Source of the DNA: Rhizophlyctis rosea
Taxonomy: Eukaryota; Chytridiomycota; Chytridiomycetes; Rhizophlyctidales; Rhizophlyctidaceae
NCBI GenBank assembly: GCA_027596075.1
Contig: JADGJC010000266.1
Span: 1 to 57,621, forward strand
DNA length: 57,621 nucleotides
Reading direction: 5' to 3'
Shown: in pieces, positions 55,738-57,621 of the stretch
Numbering within the stretch: position 1 is the stretch's first letter
How the letters are laid out: each line of letters opens with the position of its first letter
The notes under the pieces: model-generated
Database searches by the model: none
The model's input: only the letters and a program-made list of their open reading frames with translations
Told to the model about the DNA's origin: nothing
Made by a program: the position numbers and the translations under genes

Positions 55738-57621
55738 ATGACAAACCCCCGACGCATGAGAGCTCGGCGAATAGCGAGTCACCAGAGTGACGATAACTCA
55801 CAGGAAGCTGTCGACCAATATGTAGCACAGCGCAGGACTGCATATTCAGCCTCCACTAGTGATCCAAACCTACGAATGGTGCGTGTGGCGTGCCATTTGG
55901 AGGGAGAGTTTAAAGCTATTGTTTACAGCAGGGTGATCTAAGAAACAATCTGTTTCCAGACAGAAGACTTGGGGGAGATCGTGTCTCGACTACCATCGCT
56001 CAATCAAACCGCCGGAGACCCAATGCTGCTAGAGAAGGAGCCGCAATCAGTTGGAGGTCTTGTCACTTCCGACGTACCGCCAATTGCTCCCACTCAAACA
56101 CCACCACCGCAAAACCCCACCTCGCAATCCAAATCCAAAAAGTCGCGAAAACAGCAAAAGATCGCAAACCCTACATCAGATCAAACCCCACAACAGCAAT
56201 CAGTCACGACGCGCCCTCTGCCATCTCGTCGCGCCCTCGACCTCTTCTGCCTGCGATATGCAGCAGCAGCACTGTACGTGGCCGCGGGCAGGAGCTTGAT
56301 GGTCGAAGAGTTGTTGCACGAAATCAAGGCTGCTTTTGCTGAGAATGGCGGGGTGGAAGCGCTGCTGGAGACTTTTGTGGCAACGGATGATATGGACGTT
56401 ATGACGGCAGAAGATGGGTCTGTTGAGGCATCAGGTAAAACGGCGGGGAAAATGAACGACGTTGAGGCGACAGTGGAAGGTCCTCCCGATGGGAAATCGA
56501 AAAGATGGAACAGCAAAATCCTCTCAGATGACTGGATATGTCCCTCCTGTCGGTTGAACAATCGCGCGTCCCGGCCAAATTGCATACAATGTGGGACGGC
56601 GAGTACGGGGCAACCTGCAGTGATCGGCGGCAGGCGAGGAGATTGGACGTGCCACCAGAAAGATTGTGGATTTGTGAATTTTGAATCCCGTGTCAGGTGC
56701 AAACAGTGCGGCAAGGCGAGACCTGGTCTTGACGGACGCATACTGCATGATGGCGAGGGGGACGTTCCTGCCGACGAATCAGGACGAAAATCACATCCAA
56801 CCGCAGATGCAGCAGCAAGCTTGCCCGCAGACACAACGCCATCATCCACCAACCCTTCCAAACCAAAGCAACCTCCAAAACCCCTCAGAATCCACCTTGT
56901 ACCGCCCGACGGCCTCCGCAAACTCATCATCCGTCATCCTCAATACCACACCAAGATACAGAACAAAATCTGGACCGTCTCCGTTACGTCCGATACGCCG
57001 TATATCGTGTCCATTACGGAGGTGAAGCAGGACGGAACGTCCGCAGTCAACGGAGCGGCCGTATTGGATGTCGTGGCGTTGGATGTGGCGATGAGGGCCA
57101 AGAAAGCGTGTGAGGAGAAGAGGCGGGAGAAGAGGGAGGAGAGTGTGCGGAAGTTGATGGGGGATGCTGGTGGTGATGGACCGCCGCCGGAGATGTTGGA
57201 TGAAGAGGTTTTGGATGCATGGGCTGGGCAGTTTGAGAAGATTTACAATGTGAGTTTCATAAGGTGTAATGTGCCTTGGCCTACCCGTTACCATGATATT
57301 GACACCACTCCAATCGTCGTCTAAATGAATATTACAGAGCCTTCTACCACCCAAATCAGCCGCCACAGACCGCGAGTACTTCCTCGCCAAAATACAGCGC
57401 ATCATCGACGGGGCATACCCGGGAATGGGCATCAAGGCGTATTCCTACGGATCGTCCATCAACAATCTGGGATTTGCGTCGTCGGATGTGGATGTTACGT
57501 TGTTGATGGAGGGTGAGGGGGATATACGGAAGACTGAAGTTGCCAAGATGTAAGTCATGTTTTTGTCATGGTTCTCACATGTGGAGGAGGAAGAAGCAGC
57601 CCTCCCGCACGCGCGGGGGGG
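55738..57621 (+). CDS. RanBP2-type zinc-finger / Cid1-type nucleotidyltransferase, 3' end beyond the window
   Basis: Visible exons: 55738-55878, 55960-57249, 57338-57549, the last ending in a GTAAGT donor (phase 2), so the gene continues to the right. The N-terminal ~235 residues are hydrophilic. Two RanBP2 zinc fingers follow: DDWICPSCRLNNRASRPNC (~236-260, ends CIQC) and GDWTCHQKDCGFVNFESRV (~273-297, ends CKQC). After a Pro/Ser linker and a charged helical region, exon 3 begins a nucleotidyltransferase domain: SYGSSINNLGFASSDVDV contains the GS...DxD signature in which the two Asp bind metal. This is the start of Cid1/TUTase-type non-canonical poly(A)/poly(U) polymerases, which tail RNA 3' ends. 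RanBP2 fingers often bind single-stranded RNA or ubiquitin, so they may select substrates. The start is set by the first ATG with a frame linked in phase to exon 2. Confidence 0.8.

Overview
The window is nuclear DNA from an intron-rich fungus. Short GT-AG introns (about 30-250 nt) with CTAAC/CTGAC-like branch sites interrupt almost every gene. Both strands carry genes and there are no operons. The protein set (DUF4062-NACHT-WD40 protein, LaeA-like methyltransferase, CAT-type amino-acid permease, MSSP/RBMS-like two-RRM protein, arrestin-like protein, F-box plus PP2-like lectin protein, Cache-type receptor remnant, Cid1-type nucleotidyltransferase) suggests an early-diverging, chytrid-like fungus. 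That placement is an inference from gene families; no rRNA or other marker is present. Functional TAG, TGA and TAA stops all occur, so the standard code applies.

Layout. 1-1193 (-): gag-like end of a retrotransposon running off the left edge and interrupted by a TAG. 1.2-5.3 kb: mostly non-coding, with G-rich tandem repeats and one doubtful membrane-protein exon. 5359-12839 (-): a nine-exon gene for a ~2,294-residue DUF4062-NACHT-WD40 protein. 15424-16582 (+): SAM methyltransferase with an N-myristoylation-type start, convergent with an amino-acid permease at 16868-19448 (-) that carries a one-base frameshift. 19981-22234 (-): broken gene of unknown family. 23373-23748 (-): 72-residue basic protein with a GxGKGNWG motif. 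25854-26734 (-): alpha/beta hydrolase. 26.7-34.6 kb: a gene-poor stretch of almost 8 kb. 34591-38111 (+): nine-exon RNA-binding protein. 39935-41369 (+): multi-pass membrane protein with a stop just before its expected last helix. 42371-43824 (+): arrestin-like protein. 44600-45594 (+): seven-helix membrane protein with an in-frame TAG. 48217-49839 (-): F-box plus PP2-like protein. 51.79-54.80 kb (+): decayed Cache-type receptor. 55738 to the right edge (+): RanBP2-type zinc fingers joined to a Cid1-type nucleotidyltransferase, cut by the window end.

How the genes relate. Most look like independent chromosomal genes. Suggestive neighbours are the arrestin-like gene next to a seven-helix receptor-like gene, and several membrane or sensory genes between 40 and 55 kb. 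A striking theme is that five of these loci carry one or a few disabling changes in otherwise well-preserved reading frames (permease, 20-22 kb gene, 40 kb membrane gene, seven-helix gene, Cache receptor), and the gag fragment has one too. This means recent pseudogenisation, consensus errors or unconventional splicing; only reads and transcripts can separate these. Exon boundaries below were derived by hand from splice signals, reading-frame phase and recognisable protein motifs.
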